Of a stretch of DNA of 14,740 nucleotides, positions 1 to 7,002 are shown piece after piece. This DNA comes from Actinomycetota bacterium (GTDB lineage Bacteria; Actinomycetota; Actinomycetes; Streptosporangiales; Streptosporangiaceae), in assembly GCA_003140115.1 (NCBI GenBank), contig PLIQ01000472.1, positions 1,874 to 16,613 of the forward strand, given 5' to 3'. The notes under the pieces were generated by a model. The model had not been told where the DNA came from. It made no database searches and saw only the letters and a list, made by a program, of their open reading frames with translations. A program made the translations under genes and the position numbers. The first letter of the stretch is position 1, and each line of letters starts with the position of its first letter.

Positions 1-1
1 G

Positions 2-154
2 CCCTCCGATGAAGCCGCGGCCCGTCAACTCCTGGCCGCCGCCTGGGACACCTCCCCGGAAGCCAGTCACGGAACGCTTTCCAGCGCGGACGAGCAGGCT
101 TCTCTGAGCCGGAACGAGCCTGTTGATGCCCCAATGCCGTTTAGCTTGTGCTGA
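2..154 (+). CDS. possible 3' end of an upstream gene, cut by the IS element
   Basis: A frame is open from the window edge and reads DEAAARQLLAAAWDTSPEAS and onward, with mostly G/C third positions, so it looks coding. No family is recognised. It enters the IS left end at 131 and stops at TGA 152-154 inside the element, so its last residues come from IS sequence. If the IS and one target copy are removed, the frame runs on through the VOC leader to TAA at 1764. That would be odd for a native gene end, so the gene may be unreal or already decayed. Too little is visible to decide. Confidence 0.3.
   Translation, partial: PSDEAAARQLLAAAWDTSPEASHGTLSSADEQASLSRNEPVDAPMPFSLC
123..130 (+). repeat. 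target-site duplication, left copy (TTGATGCC)
   Basis: TTGATGCC abuts the left inverted repeat and is repeated exactly at 1690-1697. One more C matches if the boundary is shifted by one base, so the duplication is 8 or 9 bp. Confidence 0.9.
131..148 (+). repeat. IS left terminal inverted repeat
   Basis: CCAATGCCGTTTAGCTTG, the exact reverse complement of 1672-1689. Similarity continues imperfectly inward: TGCTGATC here and GGCTGATCC at the other end read inward. The TAA stop of the restored transposase frame (143-141 on the minus strand) lies inside this repeat. Confidence 0.93.
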
Positions 155-369
155 TCGGGTCTTTTAGCTGCTGGGTTTCCAGGTTGGGGAGCCTGATCGT
201 GGGCGGCCCGTTGTGACGGGCCGCGTGGTCTTTCGGTGTCTTGAGCGCGTACCTGCTGGTGCGCCAGCGTTTGACGACGCGGGGGCAGGTGCGGTGGCGG
301 ACGGGGTTGAGGTTCCTTTTCCTGGTCATCTCGGCTATCGCGCGGGCGAGGAGATCCTCAGCCTGCTGA
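141..369 (-). pseudogene. C-terminal part of the IS4 transposase in a shifted frame
   Basis: In the frame one base off the main transposase frame, the minus strand reads QQAEDLLARAIAEMTRKRN, then CPRVVKRW, then RHNGPPTIRL, ending at TAA 143-141. I recognise this as the usual tail of Streptomyces-type IS4 transposases. Joining it to the main frame needs one C fewer in the C6 run, which would give FPPQQAED. Causes to separate are a homopolymer indel, a sequencing error, or +1 slippage at CCC-CCC-T. Confidence 0.8.
203..224 (-). terminator. GC hairpin downstream of the transposase, possible terminator
   Basis: GCGGCCCGT, loop TGTG, ACGGGCCGC form a perfect 9-bp stem. It lies within the C-terminal coding part if the frameshift is bridged (inside the RHNGPPTIRL region), so it may be only coding sequence. 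There is no T tract on the minus strand. Confidence 0.25.
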
Positions 370-1602
370 GGGGGGAAAGGCCGAGCCGACGGCCCGGCGG
401 ACGATGCGGACGGCCTTGGTGAAGCTGACCCGGCCGGGGTCGATCCAGGCGGCCGCGGCGGCGTCGCAGATCAGGGCGCTGACGGCCCAGGCGGTCAGGA
501 GGCACCCCCAGATCTCCTGCCGGACCAGGTCCGGGCTGCCGGACCGCAGGACCCTCCCCGGTCCGCGCAGGACGGTCTTGACCTGCGCGTTCGCGGTCTC
601 GTGCTCCCACCGGGAATGGTAGGCCGAGGCAAGAACCGGGGCCGGGGCGGCCTGCCAGCCGGTGACGGTGGTGACCAGGGCGATCAGCCCGTCCTCGCCG
701 TCCCGGTCGGTGACCTCGTACTCCACCACCCGGACATGCCGGGCCACGCCGGGGTCGAGGTCCTCCCCGCGGCGGGCCGCCTCGACCAGGCCGGCCCGGC
801 GGGCGCCCTTGACGGACGTCTTGACCAGGACAGACCGGTAAGAACCGTCAGGCAGCAGTTCCAGGACCGGCAGCCCGACATCGTCTTTCACCCGCCACAG
901 CAGGTCAGCGCCGGAACCGGCGGCCGCGCACCAGTCGTCCCAGCCGTAGAACAGGCGGTCCGCGAGCAGCAGCCAGCCTTCCTCCAGCCGCGGGTAGAGC
1001 GTCCGGGCCAGGGACTGCTCCCCGCTGCCCTTAGCCGCCGACGGGCCCATCGCCGCGAGCACCGGGGCCCGCGACCCGCACTCGCAGACCGTGACCAAGC
1101 GCACCTTCGGGAACGGGCCGTCGTTCGCCCCCGCGCCGAACGCCTCCCGGTTCGCCGGCGTGTCCGGCACATCCAGTTCCGTCCCGTCGATGCTCATCAG
1201 CCGCCACGGCCCGAGGAACGCGCCCCCGCCGTCCAGGCCCGCGACAGGTACGGCGACCTGCGAGAACAACTCGGCCACCGGCTCAGGGCCGAGCCGGTGC
1301 CGGGCCTGCGTGACCGCGCCCTTCGTCGACGGCTCCCACCGCTCGTCCCACGACCCCCACGACCGCAGCGCCCCGGTCAGCCGCTCGACGACCTCCTCGT
1401 AATCCTCATCGGCGAACAGCGCCAGCGCCATGACCAGGTAGACCACGACATGCGGCGGGAGCTTCCCGCCCCGCCGCCGGGCCTCCTTCCCGGTCGCCGC
1501 GACAGCGTCATCAACCGCGTCGCGGGGCACCCGCGACGCGAGAACGCCCAGCGACACCACGTCCGTCAGCACCTGCCCAGCCACGACACCAGTCTCCGTC
1601 AC
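358..1602 (-). CDS. IS4-family DDE transposase (main frame, frameshifted before its end)
   Basis: 414 aa from a GTG start at 1602; no clear ribosome site is seen. It catalyses cut-and-paste transposition of the surrounding element. The N-terminal part (about 1-100) resembles the IS4 N-terminal domain. The DDE nuclease domain follows: D139 in MSIDGTELD, D215 in LLADRLFYG, and the IS4 signature Y328-R331-E335-K342 with the canonical spacing Y(2)R(3)E(6)K. The frame stops at TGA 360-358 just after a C6 run (370-375). The next frame continues with the C-terminal sequence this family normally has, so a one-base shift has cut about 72 residues. Reading through the shift gives 486 aa, a usual length for actinobacterial IS4 transposases. 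Catalytic residues are intact; whether the truncated protein works is unknown. Confidence 0.9.
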   Translation of the reverse strand: MTETGVVAGQVLTDVVSLGVLASRVPRDAVDDAVAATGKEARRRGGKLPPHVVVYLVMALALFADEDYEEVVERLTGALRSWGSWDERWEPSTKGAVTQARHRLGPEPVAELFSQVAVPVAGLDGGGAFLGPWRLMSIDGTELDVPDTPANREAFGAGANDGPFPKVRLVTVCECGSRAPVLAAMGPSAAKGSGEQSLARTLYPRLEEGWLLLADRLFYGWDDWCAAAGSGADLLWRVKDDVGLPVLELLPDGSYRSVLVKTSVKGARRAGLVEAARRGEDLDPGVARHVRVVEYEVTDRDGEDGLIALVTTVTGWQAAPAPVLASAYHSRWEHETANAQVKTVLRGPGRVLRSGSPDLVRQEIWGCLLTAWAVSALICDAAAAAWIDPGRVSFTKAVRIVRRAVGSAFPPSAG

Positions 1603-1671
1603 GACCAGCGATCATGCACCGAACCACGCGTCCCAGCAGCCCGAACACCGAAACCCGGATCAGCCAGCTGG

Positions 1672-1689
1672 CAAGCTAAACGGCATTGG
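1672..1689 (-). repeat. IS right terminal inverted repeat
   Basis: Exact 18-bp inverted copy of 131-148. It lies about 70 bp before the transposase GTG start. Confidence 0.93.
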
Positions 1690-1697
1690 TTGATGCC
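1690..1697 (+). repeat. target-site duplication, right copy (TTGATGCC)
   Basis: Exact copy of 123-130, directly after the right inverted repeat. Confidence 0.9.
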
Positions 1698-1700
1698 CCG

Positions 1701-1783
1701 ACCAGGGCACGGGCCAGGGCTTCCACAGGCGCGCCGGGGCCGACCGGAGCGCGATCGTGGTGGTAACGGCATCGGCTGATGCC
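1701..1783 (+). promoter_or_regulatory. shared leader element, copy 1 (before the VOC gene)
   Basis: Parts in order: CCAGGGC at 1702-1708 and again at 1714-1720 (12 bp apart); CACAGGCGCGCC at 1724-1735; GGGCCGACCGGAGCGCGA (1737-1754), also present exactly before the epoxide hydrolase; and a perfect 6-bp hairpin, GGCATC-GGCT-GATGCC (1768-1783). GCGC at 1731-1734 and 1749-1752 could close a second, larger hairpin. CCAGGGC starts 115 bp before the GTG. After the hairpin come GAGGAG (1801-1806) and AGATC before the start, as in other copies. It is likely an operator or structured 5' leader. Confidence 0.75.
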
Positions 1784-1816
1784 ACCGACCAAAGGAACCA
1801 GAGGAGCTTAAAGATC

Positions 1817-2260
1817 GTGGATATGAAGCTTGAAGTCGTGGTGGTACCCGTCTCCGACGTCGACCGGGCGAAGGACTTCTATAAGGCGCTGGGATGGCGG
1901 CTGGACGCGGACTTCGTCATCAGTGCCGACTTCCGGGTGGTGCAGCTGACGCCGCCCGGCTCGCAGTGCTCGATCATCATGGGCACCGGGATCACGTCGG
2001 CGGCGCCCGGCACCCTCCAGGGTCTGCAGCTGACCGTCGACGACATCGAGGCGGCCCGGGCCGAGCTGGCTGACCACGGCGCCGACGTCAGCGAGGTGTT
2101 CCATGACGCGGGCGGGGTGTTCCACCACGCCGGGACCGAAGGACGGGCACCCGGCCCGGACGCCGAGCACAGCAGCTACGCCTCGTTCGCTTCGTTCAGC
2201 GACCCAGACGGAAACGGCTGGCTGCTGCAAGAGGTGAGGCAGCGGGCTCCGGGGCGGTAA
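1817..2260 (+). CDS. VOC-superfamily (glyoxalase/bleomycin resistance-like) protein
   Basis: 147 aa. The GTG start at 1817 is chosen because GAGGAG lies 10 bp upstream and AGATC precedes it, as at neighbouring starts; ATG at 1823 is the alternative. The protein has one VOC pattern: a first beta-alpha unit VVVVPVSDVDRAKDFYKALGW (about 6-27, a 21-residue stretch given here only by its key PVSDVDRAKDFY), a second unit LQLTVDDIEAARAELADHG (70-88), and the closing strand SDPDGNGWLLQEV (128-140). E139 fits the conserved C-terminal metal ligand, but the usual N-terminal His ligand is absent (valine region), so glyoxalase I activity should not be assumed. Related proteins bind or modify small hydrophobic compounds as dimers. 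It is followed 99 bp later by a small gene on the same strand. Confidence 0.85.
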   Translation: MDMKLEVVVVPVSDVDRAKDFYKALGWRLDADFVISADFRVVQLTPPGSQCSIIMGTGITSAAPGTLQGLQLTVDDIEAARAELADHGADVSEVFHDAGGVFHHAGTEGRAPGPDAEHSSYASFASFSDPDGNGWLLQEVRQRAPGR

Positions 2261-2309
2261 CGGAACCATTCGCCGAGCTTGCCGGACCGGGCCACATGGC
2301 TGCCGATCG

Positions 2310-2323
2310 CCGGACCGGTCCGG
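2310..2323. promoter_or_regulatory. 14-bp perfect palindrome, possible operator
   Basis: CCGGACCGGTCCGG lies in the 99-bp gap between the VOC gene and the 59-aa gene, 37 bp before the latter's ATG. The flanks can extend the dyad (GATCG on the left, CGAT on the right) with a 2-base bulge. It could bind a dimeric repressor or be a weak RNA hairpin. GC-rich DNA yields such palindromes by chance, so support is limited. Confidence 0.3.
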
Positions 2324-2359
2324 ATCGATAACAGACCGAAAGCACTGGAGGAATGAGCG

Positions 2360-2539
2360 ATGGAACTGACAATGACCGACCGGCTGACCGATGCGCTACA
2401 GCGCGCCGCGGCCGCGCACGGCTTGCACGAGCAGGAACTCGGCAGGCCTGACCCTGACTGGCCGCAGTGGTACGCCGCGTATATGGCACGCACACTCGAG
2501 GCGGACGGATACCGGCTTACCAGGTCGGACCCGCACTAG
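2360..2539 (+). CDS. conserved small hypothetical protein, 59 aa
   Basis: The ATG at 2360 has GGAGG (2347-2351) 8 bp upstream. The protein begins MELTMTDRLTDALQRAAAAH and contains DPDWPQWYAAYMARTL (31-46), a pattern I associate with short actinobacterial proteins, often encoded near VOC genes, of the form AAAAHG...PDWPxWYAxYM. It is hydrophilic and probably helical, with no signal peptide, membrane segment or cysteine. It is likely co-transcribed with the VOC gene and ends just before a strong terminator. Function unknown. An overlapping ATG at 2353 is in another frame and is not favoured. Confidence 0.75.
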   Translation: MELTMTDRLTDALQRAAAAHGLHEQELGRPDPDWPQWYAAYMARTLEADGYRLTRSDPH

Positions 2540-2563
2540 CGGGCAGCGCGATACGGTCCGCTA

Positions 2564-2587
2564 GGGGGGCGCCATCGGCGCCCCTTT
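2564..2587 (+). terminator. hairpin terminator between convergent genes
   Basis: GGGGCGCC (2566-2573), loop ATC, GGCGCCCC (2577-2584) form a perfect 8-bp stem followed by TTT. It starts 25 bp after the 59-aa gene and lies 16 bp past the stop of the first LAL regulator, which runs the other way. It probably ends the + strand transcript and may also stop the opposing one. Confidence 0.8.
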
Positions 2588-2602
2588 GGCGTTGCGCCAG
2601 AG

Positions 2603-5332
2603 CTACGCGAAGGTATCTCGCAGCTGGTGGCGCGCGGTGATGCCGAGCTTGGGGAAGATGCGGTACAGGTGAGACTGAACGGTGCGCGGTGACAGGTACA
2701 ACCGCTCTCCGATGATGCGGTTGGTTCCCCCGGCCGCGGCCAACTGGGCGATCTGCAGCTCCTGGGGCGTCAGCTGTGCCCAGGCCTCAGGCGAGCGCTG
2801 GTCGGGTTGGTCCCCGCTAGCACGAAGTTCCTGGCGAGCGGTCTGGGCCAGCTCGGGGAAGGCCAGCGCCTGGAAGCTGTCCAACGCCGCGCGCAACGGG
2901 GTGCGCGATTCCGTCACCCGGCGCTGGCGGCGAAGCCATCTGCCGTACCAGAGAAGCATCCGGCCCCGGTAGCACGGCCAGTTAGCCAGGTCGGTGCCCA
3001 GCGCCTGCTGATAGAGGGCTTCGGCGGCATCGTCGCTAGCAACCATCGCCCGTGCGTATCCTGCCGTGGCCCGCAACAGGGAGCCGGACGTCCCGGCCGC
3101 CAGGGTTTCCAGCTGGTCGAGGTAGGCCTCGGCCGTGTCGTTCTGGCCGGTACGAGCGGCGGCCTCAACCAGATCCGATAGTCCCCATGCGCCGATGAAC
3201 GGATGGTAGGCGGTGTCGGCCGGATCGAGAGTCCTCCGCAGCTGCTCGAAACCCTCGGCATAATGCTGATGTGCCACCGCCCGGCGACCGCGGACGAACT
3301 GGACCAGGGCGAGCATTGGGGTCGCGCCCATCGGCACGATCAGCGCTTCCGCCTCGCGGGTCAGGGTTTCTGTCACGCGCAGGTCGCCCCGCTCCGCGGC
3401 GATCGCTGCCTTGGCCAGCTGCGCGGCCACGACCCAGCCGGTTTGACCAGTCTCCCGGGCCAGGGCGATGCCTTCCTCGGCGGCCGACACGGCCAAGGGT
3501 TCCCTCGCCAGGTGGACGGCCGCCCACGCCTGGTTGGTGAGCGCCTGGGCAAGTTCGCGCAGCTGACCTTGGGCCCGGAGCCCGTCCACGGCAACGGTCA
3601 GGAATACCAACCCCAAGTCGTAAGCCCACACCGCATTGGCGGCCACGCCGATCAGATGCGTCCCGGCAGGATCTGAGACGTCGGGCTTCAGGCGTGAAAT
3701 CCGGTCGATCACGCGGCACCCGTTTTTCGCCGGGTCAGCCTGAGCGAGGACGACGAGCAGCCTCGGGTTATTGTCCGGTACGGACAGTCGCTCCGCGGCC
3801 GCCACGACTAGATCCCTGGTCTGGGGATCAGGATTCCACCGCCAGCAGCGCTTGGCGGCGACCTCCAGGGCATCCAGGGCACGGTTGGTCTCACCGATCG
3901 CTTGCAGTTGCCCGGCGATTTCCACCAGCGTGGCAATATGCGCCGTTCCCGGCCAGGCGGTTTCCAGCTGGAGCTCGAGCATGTAACGGAGCAACACTTG
4001 CTCGGGCGGCCCGAGGGCGAGACGCTGCGCATCACGCACCAGGCCACCGCTGGCATCGAGATCGCCGAGCTCATAGGCGAGCCAGGCGGCTCGAAGGAGT
4101 AGCCGGCCGCGCGGAAGATCCTGGCTGGTGAGCCGGGCGGCACGGTCGAGGGCCGCGACGGCGACAGCCGCCGCACCGCGCTGGCAGGCCCGGTCAGCCA
4201 GCGCCTCGAGCTCCGCGGCGATCCGGTCGTCCGGACCGTCCGATGAAGCCGCCAGGTGCCAGACGGCGCGATCGGGATCGCCACGGTAGACCTGCGACAG
4301 GGCCTGATGGGCGGCACGCCGTTCGGGAGCCAGGGAACGCTGGTAGACGGCGGATCGCACCAGCGGGTGACGGAACCGCAGGCCATCGCCATCGACCGTG
4401 ACGGCCCCCGCGGCTTGAGCGTCGGCCAGGGCTGCGACCCCGATCGTTCCGCCTCTTGGTCCTTCGAGGATCGAAGCCGCAGTTAGGATCCGCTCCTGGT
4501 CACCGCCGTCGTCGAGGGCGGCGACCAGCAGCAGGGTGTGAACGGACGCGGGCAGGCCGGACAAGCGTGCGGCGAATGCGCGCTCCAGCCGTTCGGTGAG
4601 CGGCAGCGGTGTGGCCCGAGTCGGATCGAAGCCCGACGCGGCCGCCCGGGGCAGCTCGGTTAGCGCCAGGGGATTGCCGCACGCCTCGGCCAGAATCAGC
4701 CGGCGAAGACCGGACTCCAGACCTGGGGCGTTGGCGTCGAGCACCGCTGCGGACGAGGCGTCGTTCAGCGGTTGGAGCCGGAGTTCCGGCAACTCCGCCT
4801 GGTCGATCCACGGCGCGGACCCATCACGGACCGCGAACAGCATGACGATCGGCTCGAGCTCTAGCCGACGGGCCACGAACGTCAGGACGTTGCAGGTGGC
4901 GACGTCCAGCAACTGGGCGTCGTCGATCACCAGCAGGAGAGGCGCGGCGGCCGCCATCTCCGACAGCAGGTCGAGCGAGGCCAGCGCGATCAAGAAGAAG
5001 TCTGGCGCAGCCGCCTCGCGCAGACCGAAGGCGGCCTGGATCGCCGCTCGCTGGGGTTCCGGGAGCCGGTCGAGAGAGCCGAGAACGGGGCGCAGCAGCC
5101 GGTGCAGGCCGGCGAAAGCGATGTGGGCTTCCGACTGAAAACCCGCGGTCACCAGCGTGGCCAGACCATGATCAACCGCGCTGCGGCGCGCCGCCTGAAG
5201 CAGCGCCGACTTGCCCATACCCGGATCACCGCGGACCACGAGCGTGCTGCCCCGGTCGCTGACCGCCAGCAATCGCTCATCGAAGAGGGCAAGTTCGTGC
5301 TCACGGCCCGCCAGCGCTTGTGCTGCCGACAT
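2603..5332 (-). CDS. LAL-family (large ATP-binding LuxR/MalT-like) transcriptional regulator 1
   Basis: 909 aa from the ATG at 5332 (MSAAQALAGREHELALFDER), with GGAG 9 bp upstream; a longer in-frame start at 5434 lacks family support. Order of parts: an AAA/STAND ATPase with Walker A GDPGMGKS (35-42) and Walker B LLLVIDDAQ (132-140, D137-D138); a long helical region of TPR type (about 350-840); and a C-terminal LuxR helix-turn-helix (854-909) with LTPQELQIAQLAAAG and LSPRTVQSHLYRIFPKLGI. Such regulators bind ATP and often an inducer, then activate transcription by oligomerising on DNA. No shared leader is seen in the 148 bp before it, unlike its neighbours, so it may be controlled differently or read through from the flavoprotein gene upstream. 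It is a paralogue of the regulator at 7003-9870. Confidence 0.92.
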   Translation of the reverse strand: MSAAQALAGREHELALFDERLLAVSDRGSTLVVRGDPGMGKSALLQAARRSAVDHGLATLVTAGFQSEAHIAFAGLHRLLRPVLGSLDRLPEPQRAAIQAAFGLREAAAPDFFLIALASLDLLSEMAAAAPLLLVIDDAQLLDVATCNVLTFVARRLELEPIVMLFAVRDGSAPWIDQAELPELRLQPLNDASSAAVLDANAPGLESGLRRLILAEACGNPLALTELPRAAASGFDPTRATPLPLTERLERAFAARLSGLPASVHTLLLVAALDDGGDQERILTAASILEGPRGGTIGVAALADAQAAGAVTVDGDGLRFRHPLVRSAVYQRSLAPERRAAHQALSQVYRGDPDRAVWHLAASSDGPDDRIAAELEALADRACQRGAAAVAVAALDRAARLTSQDLPRGRLLLRAAWLAYELGDLDASGGLVRDAQRLALGPPEQVLLRYMLELQLETAWPGTAHIATLVEIAGQLQAIGETNRALDALEVAAKRCWRWNPDPQTRDLVVAAAERLSVPDNNPRLLVVLAQADPAKNGCRVIDRISRLKPDVSDPAGTHLIGVAANAVWAYDLGLVFLTVAVDGLRAQGQLRELAQALTNQAWAAVHLAREPLAVSAAEEGIALARETGQTGWVVAAQLAKAAIAAERGDLRVTETLTREAEALIVPMGATPMLALVQFVRGRRAVAHQHYAEGFEQLRRTLDPADTAYHPFIGAWGLSDLVEAAARTGQNDTAEAYLDQLETLAAGTSGSLLRATAGYARAMVASDDAAEALYQQALGTDLANWPCYRGRMLLWYGRWLRRQRRVTESRTPLRAALDSFQALAFPELAQTARQELRASGDQPDQRSPEAWAQLTPQELQIAQLAAAGGTNRIIGERLYLSPRTVQSHLYRIFPKLGITARHQLRDTFA

Positions 5333-5480
5333 GCCCCCCCACTCCGGGAAACCACCAGCGGTTAGTGACCCTCGCAAAGCAACCGCAAGGGTCCGCGTTC
5401 TTCCGGCTGAAAGGGCGTCCCCGCCATGGCCCACGTTACTGGTTCACCTGCCAACGATCCATCCTTGACTGCACCGGCCC

Positions 5481-6857
5481 CTACATACCCAATTCGTTGA
5501 AGAGATTGAGCCAGATCTCGCTGCGGGTCGGGAACGCGGGAATCGCGTGCCTGAGCCGGGTGAGGGGGACCTCGCCGACGATGGCGATGGTCGCGGCGTG
5601 CAGGAAATCGGCCACTTCGGAGCCGGTGATGGTGACGCCGACGATGACCCCGCGGTCCTCGTCGATCAGGAAGCGGCTCGTGCCGCGGGCGCCGTGACCG
5701 TAGAACGAGCCGCCGGCGTTACCCGATGTGGGCACGTCGACGACGCGGACGCGCAGCCCCGCGGCCCGCGCGGTCCCGGTGGTGTGGCCGACGGCGGCGA
5801 CCTGCGGATCGGTGAAGATGACCCGCGGCGAGCGCGGGCCGTCGGCGAGGTGCTCAGCCGTCATGTCCTGGCCGAGAATGCGGGCGGCGGCGATCGCCGC
5901 CTGGTACTTGGCCATGTGGGTGAACGGCGCGCGCCCGTTGAGGTCGCCCACCACGTACAGCCAGTCGCGGCCAGGCACCCGCCCGAACGCGTCGACCTCG
6001 AGGTAGCCGTCCGGTTCGATGCCCACGCTCTCCAGCCCGAGCCCGGATGACTGCGGGACGCGGCCGACGGTGACGAGCAGTTCGTCGCCCGTCACGGTGT
6101 TGCCGTCGCCGAGCAGAACGGTGACCGTATCGCCGTCCCGGCGGACCGATGTCGCCTTCTGGCCGGTGCGGATGTCGACGCCCTGCTCGGTGAGGGCGTC
6201 GGTGACCTGCTCGCACGCGAACTCCTCCTCACGCGGGAGCAGCCGGTGCTCGCCCTCGATCAGGGTGATCCGCGCACCAAGCGAGCAGTAGGCCTGGCTC
6301 AGCTCGGCGCCGGCCACCCCGCCGCCCAGCACGACCAGGCTCGCCGGAATGGTCCGCGCGGTCGTCGCGTCCCGATTCGTCCACGGACGCGCGTCGGCGA
6401 GTCCGTCGATCGGCGGTAGCGCGGGGGTGGTGCCGCCGGCCAGGATCACGGCGCGGCGCGCCTCGATCGTCACGTCGCCGACGACCACGCGCTTGTTGCC
6501 GTCCAGCCGGCCCCAGCCGCGGAACAGCGTGATGCCGCGCTGCTTGAGCCACGGCAGCTGGGCACCATCGTCCAGGTAGTTGATGATTTCGTCACGACGA
6601 TCCAGAACGGCACTGCGGTCGAGCACTCCGGTCATCGCCTGCGCCGTGCCGGGCACCCGGCGTGCCTCGGCGAGGAGCTCACCGGGACGCAGCAGGGCCT
6701 TCGAGGGCATGCACGCCCAGCAGGAGCACTCGCCGCCGACCTTCCGGTCTTCCACGATCGCGACCTGCAGGCCGGCGTCGGCGAGCCGCCCGGCCACCAC
6801 CTCGCCGCCGGGTCCGGCGCCGAACACCACGATGTCGTAGCTGCGGTCGATGTCCAT
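5481..6857 (-). CDS. FAD/NAD(P) disulfide oxidoreductase-like flavoprotein (divergent LPD/MerA family)
   Basis: 458 aa. The ATG at 6857 is chosen because AAGGAG precedes it by 8 bp and AGATC abuts it. Class I pyridine nucleotide-disulfide oxidoreductase layout: FAD-binding GAGPGG (13-18), redox motif GGECSCWACMPSK with C44 and C49 in the family's CxxxxC spacing plus an extra C46, NAD(P)-binding GGGVAGAE (178-185), second FAD motif YVVGDLNG (301-308), then the dimerisation domain. The C-terminal active-site motif HxHPTxxE is replaced by HAIPAFPTRSE (437-447): the catalytic base is F442, while E447 is kept. Actinobacterial proteins of this subfamily are usually annotated only as NAD(P)/FAD-dependent oxidoreductases, and lipoamide dehydrogenase or mercuric reductase activity is doubtful. 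It is preceded by the shared leader and lies between two LAL regulators on the same strand. Confidence 0.9.
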   Translation of the reverse strand: MDIDRSYDIVVFGAGPGGEVVAGRLADAGLQVAIVEDRKVGGECSCWACMPSKALLRPGELLAEARRVPGTAQAMTGVLDRSAVLDRRDEIINYLDDGAQLPWLKQRGITLFRGWGRLDGNKRVVVGDVTIEARRAVILAGGTTPALPPIDGLADARPWTNRDATTARTIPASLVVLGGGVAGAELSQAYCSLGARITLIEGEHRLLPREEEFACEQVTDALTEQGVDIRTGQKATSVRRDGDTVTVLLGDGNTVTGDELLVTVGRVPQSSGLGLESVGIEPDGYLEVDAFGRVPGRDWLYVVGDLNGRAPFTHMAKYQAAIAAARILGQDMTAEHLADGPRSPRVIFTDPQVAAVGHTTGTARAAGLRVRVVDVPTSGNAGGSFYGHGARGTSRFLIDEDRGVIVGVTITGSEVADFLHAATIAIVGEVPLTRLRHAIPAFPTRSEIWLNLFNELGM

Positions 6858-6884
6858 GATCTCTGCTCCTTGGCTTCCGTGGTC

Positions 6885-6965
6885 AATGGCCAAAGGCCAC
6901 TGATCACACGGTCGCGCCCCGGGCCGCCCCGCCGCGCCTGTGGGGGCACTGGCCTCTGCCCTGGT
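6885..6965 (-). promoter_or_regulatory. shared leader element, copy 2 (before the flavoprotein gene)
   Basis: Read on the minus strand: CCAGGGC (6964-6958), a degenerate second copy CCAGTGC, CACAGGCGCG (6942-6933), GGCGCGACCGTG, then CAGTGGCC-TTT-GGCCATT (hairpin 6901-6885: 5 Watson-Crick pairs, a G-U and an outer A-U). CCAGGGC starts 107 bp before the ATG. The stem differs from the VOC copy, but pairing and position are the same. It lies in the 145-bp gap after the second LAL gene, so the flavoprotein gene probably has its own control point. Confidence 0.7.
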
Positions 6966-7002
6966 CTGGCGGTTCTGGCGTTCCGTTGTTTCCCGCGGCA
7001 GG

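Larger units (their letters stand above)
131..1689 (-). mobile_element. complete IS4-family insertion sequence, 1559 bp
   Basis: The element is bounded by 18-bp perfect inverted repeats (131-148 and 1672-1689) and flanked on both sides by TTGATGCC (123-130 and 1690-1697), an exact 8-bp target duplication. It carries a single transposase gene on the minus strand. The intact ends and exact duplication suggest a fairly recent insertion that has not been rearranged. The right end lies 12 bp before the CCAGGGC leader of the VOC gene, so it separates that leader from whatever lay upstream. The transposase frame is broken once near its 3' end (see its entry), so the copy may no longer move by itself. 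Confidence 0.93.

Noticed and set aside
601..1779. Long + strand open frame (392 aa) opposite the transposase
   Set aside because: It is antisense to a transposase with intact catalytic motifs, has an Arg/Pro/Gly-rich composition typical of GC-rich shadow frames, and shows no recognisable family.
5333..5434. N-terminal extension of LAL regulator 1 (start at 5434)
   Set aside because: The extra 34 residues lack family similarity, whereas the ATG at 5332 begins the usual lead-in to the ATPase domain and has a ribosome site.
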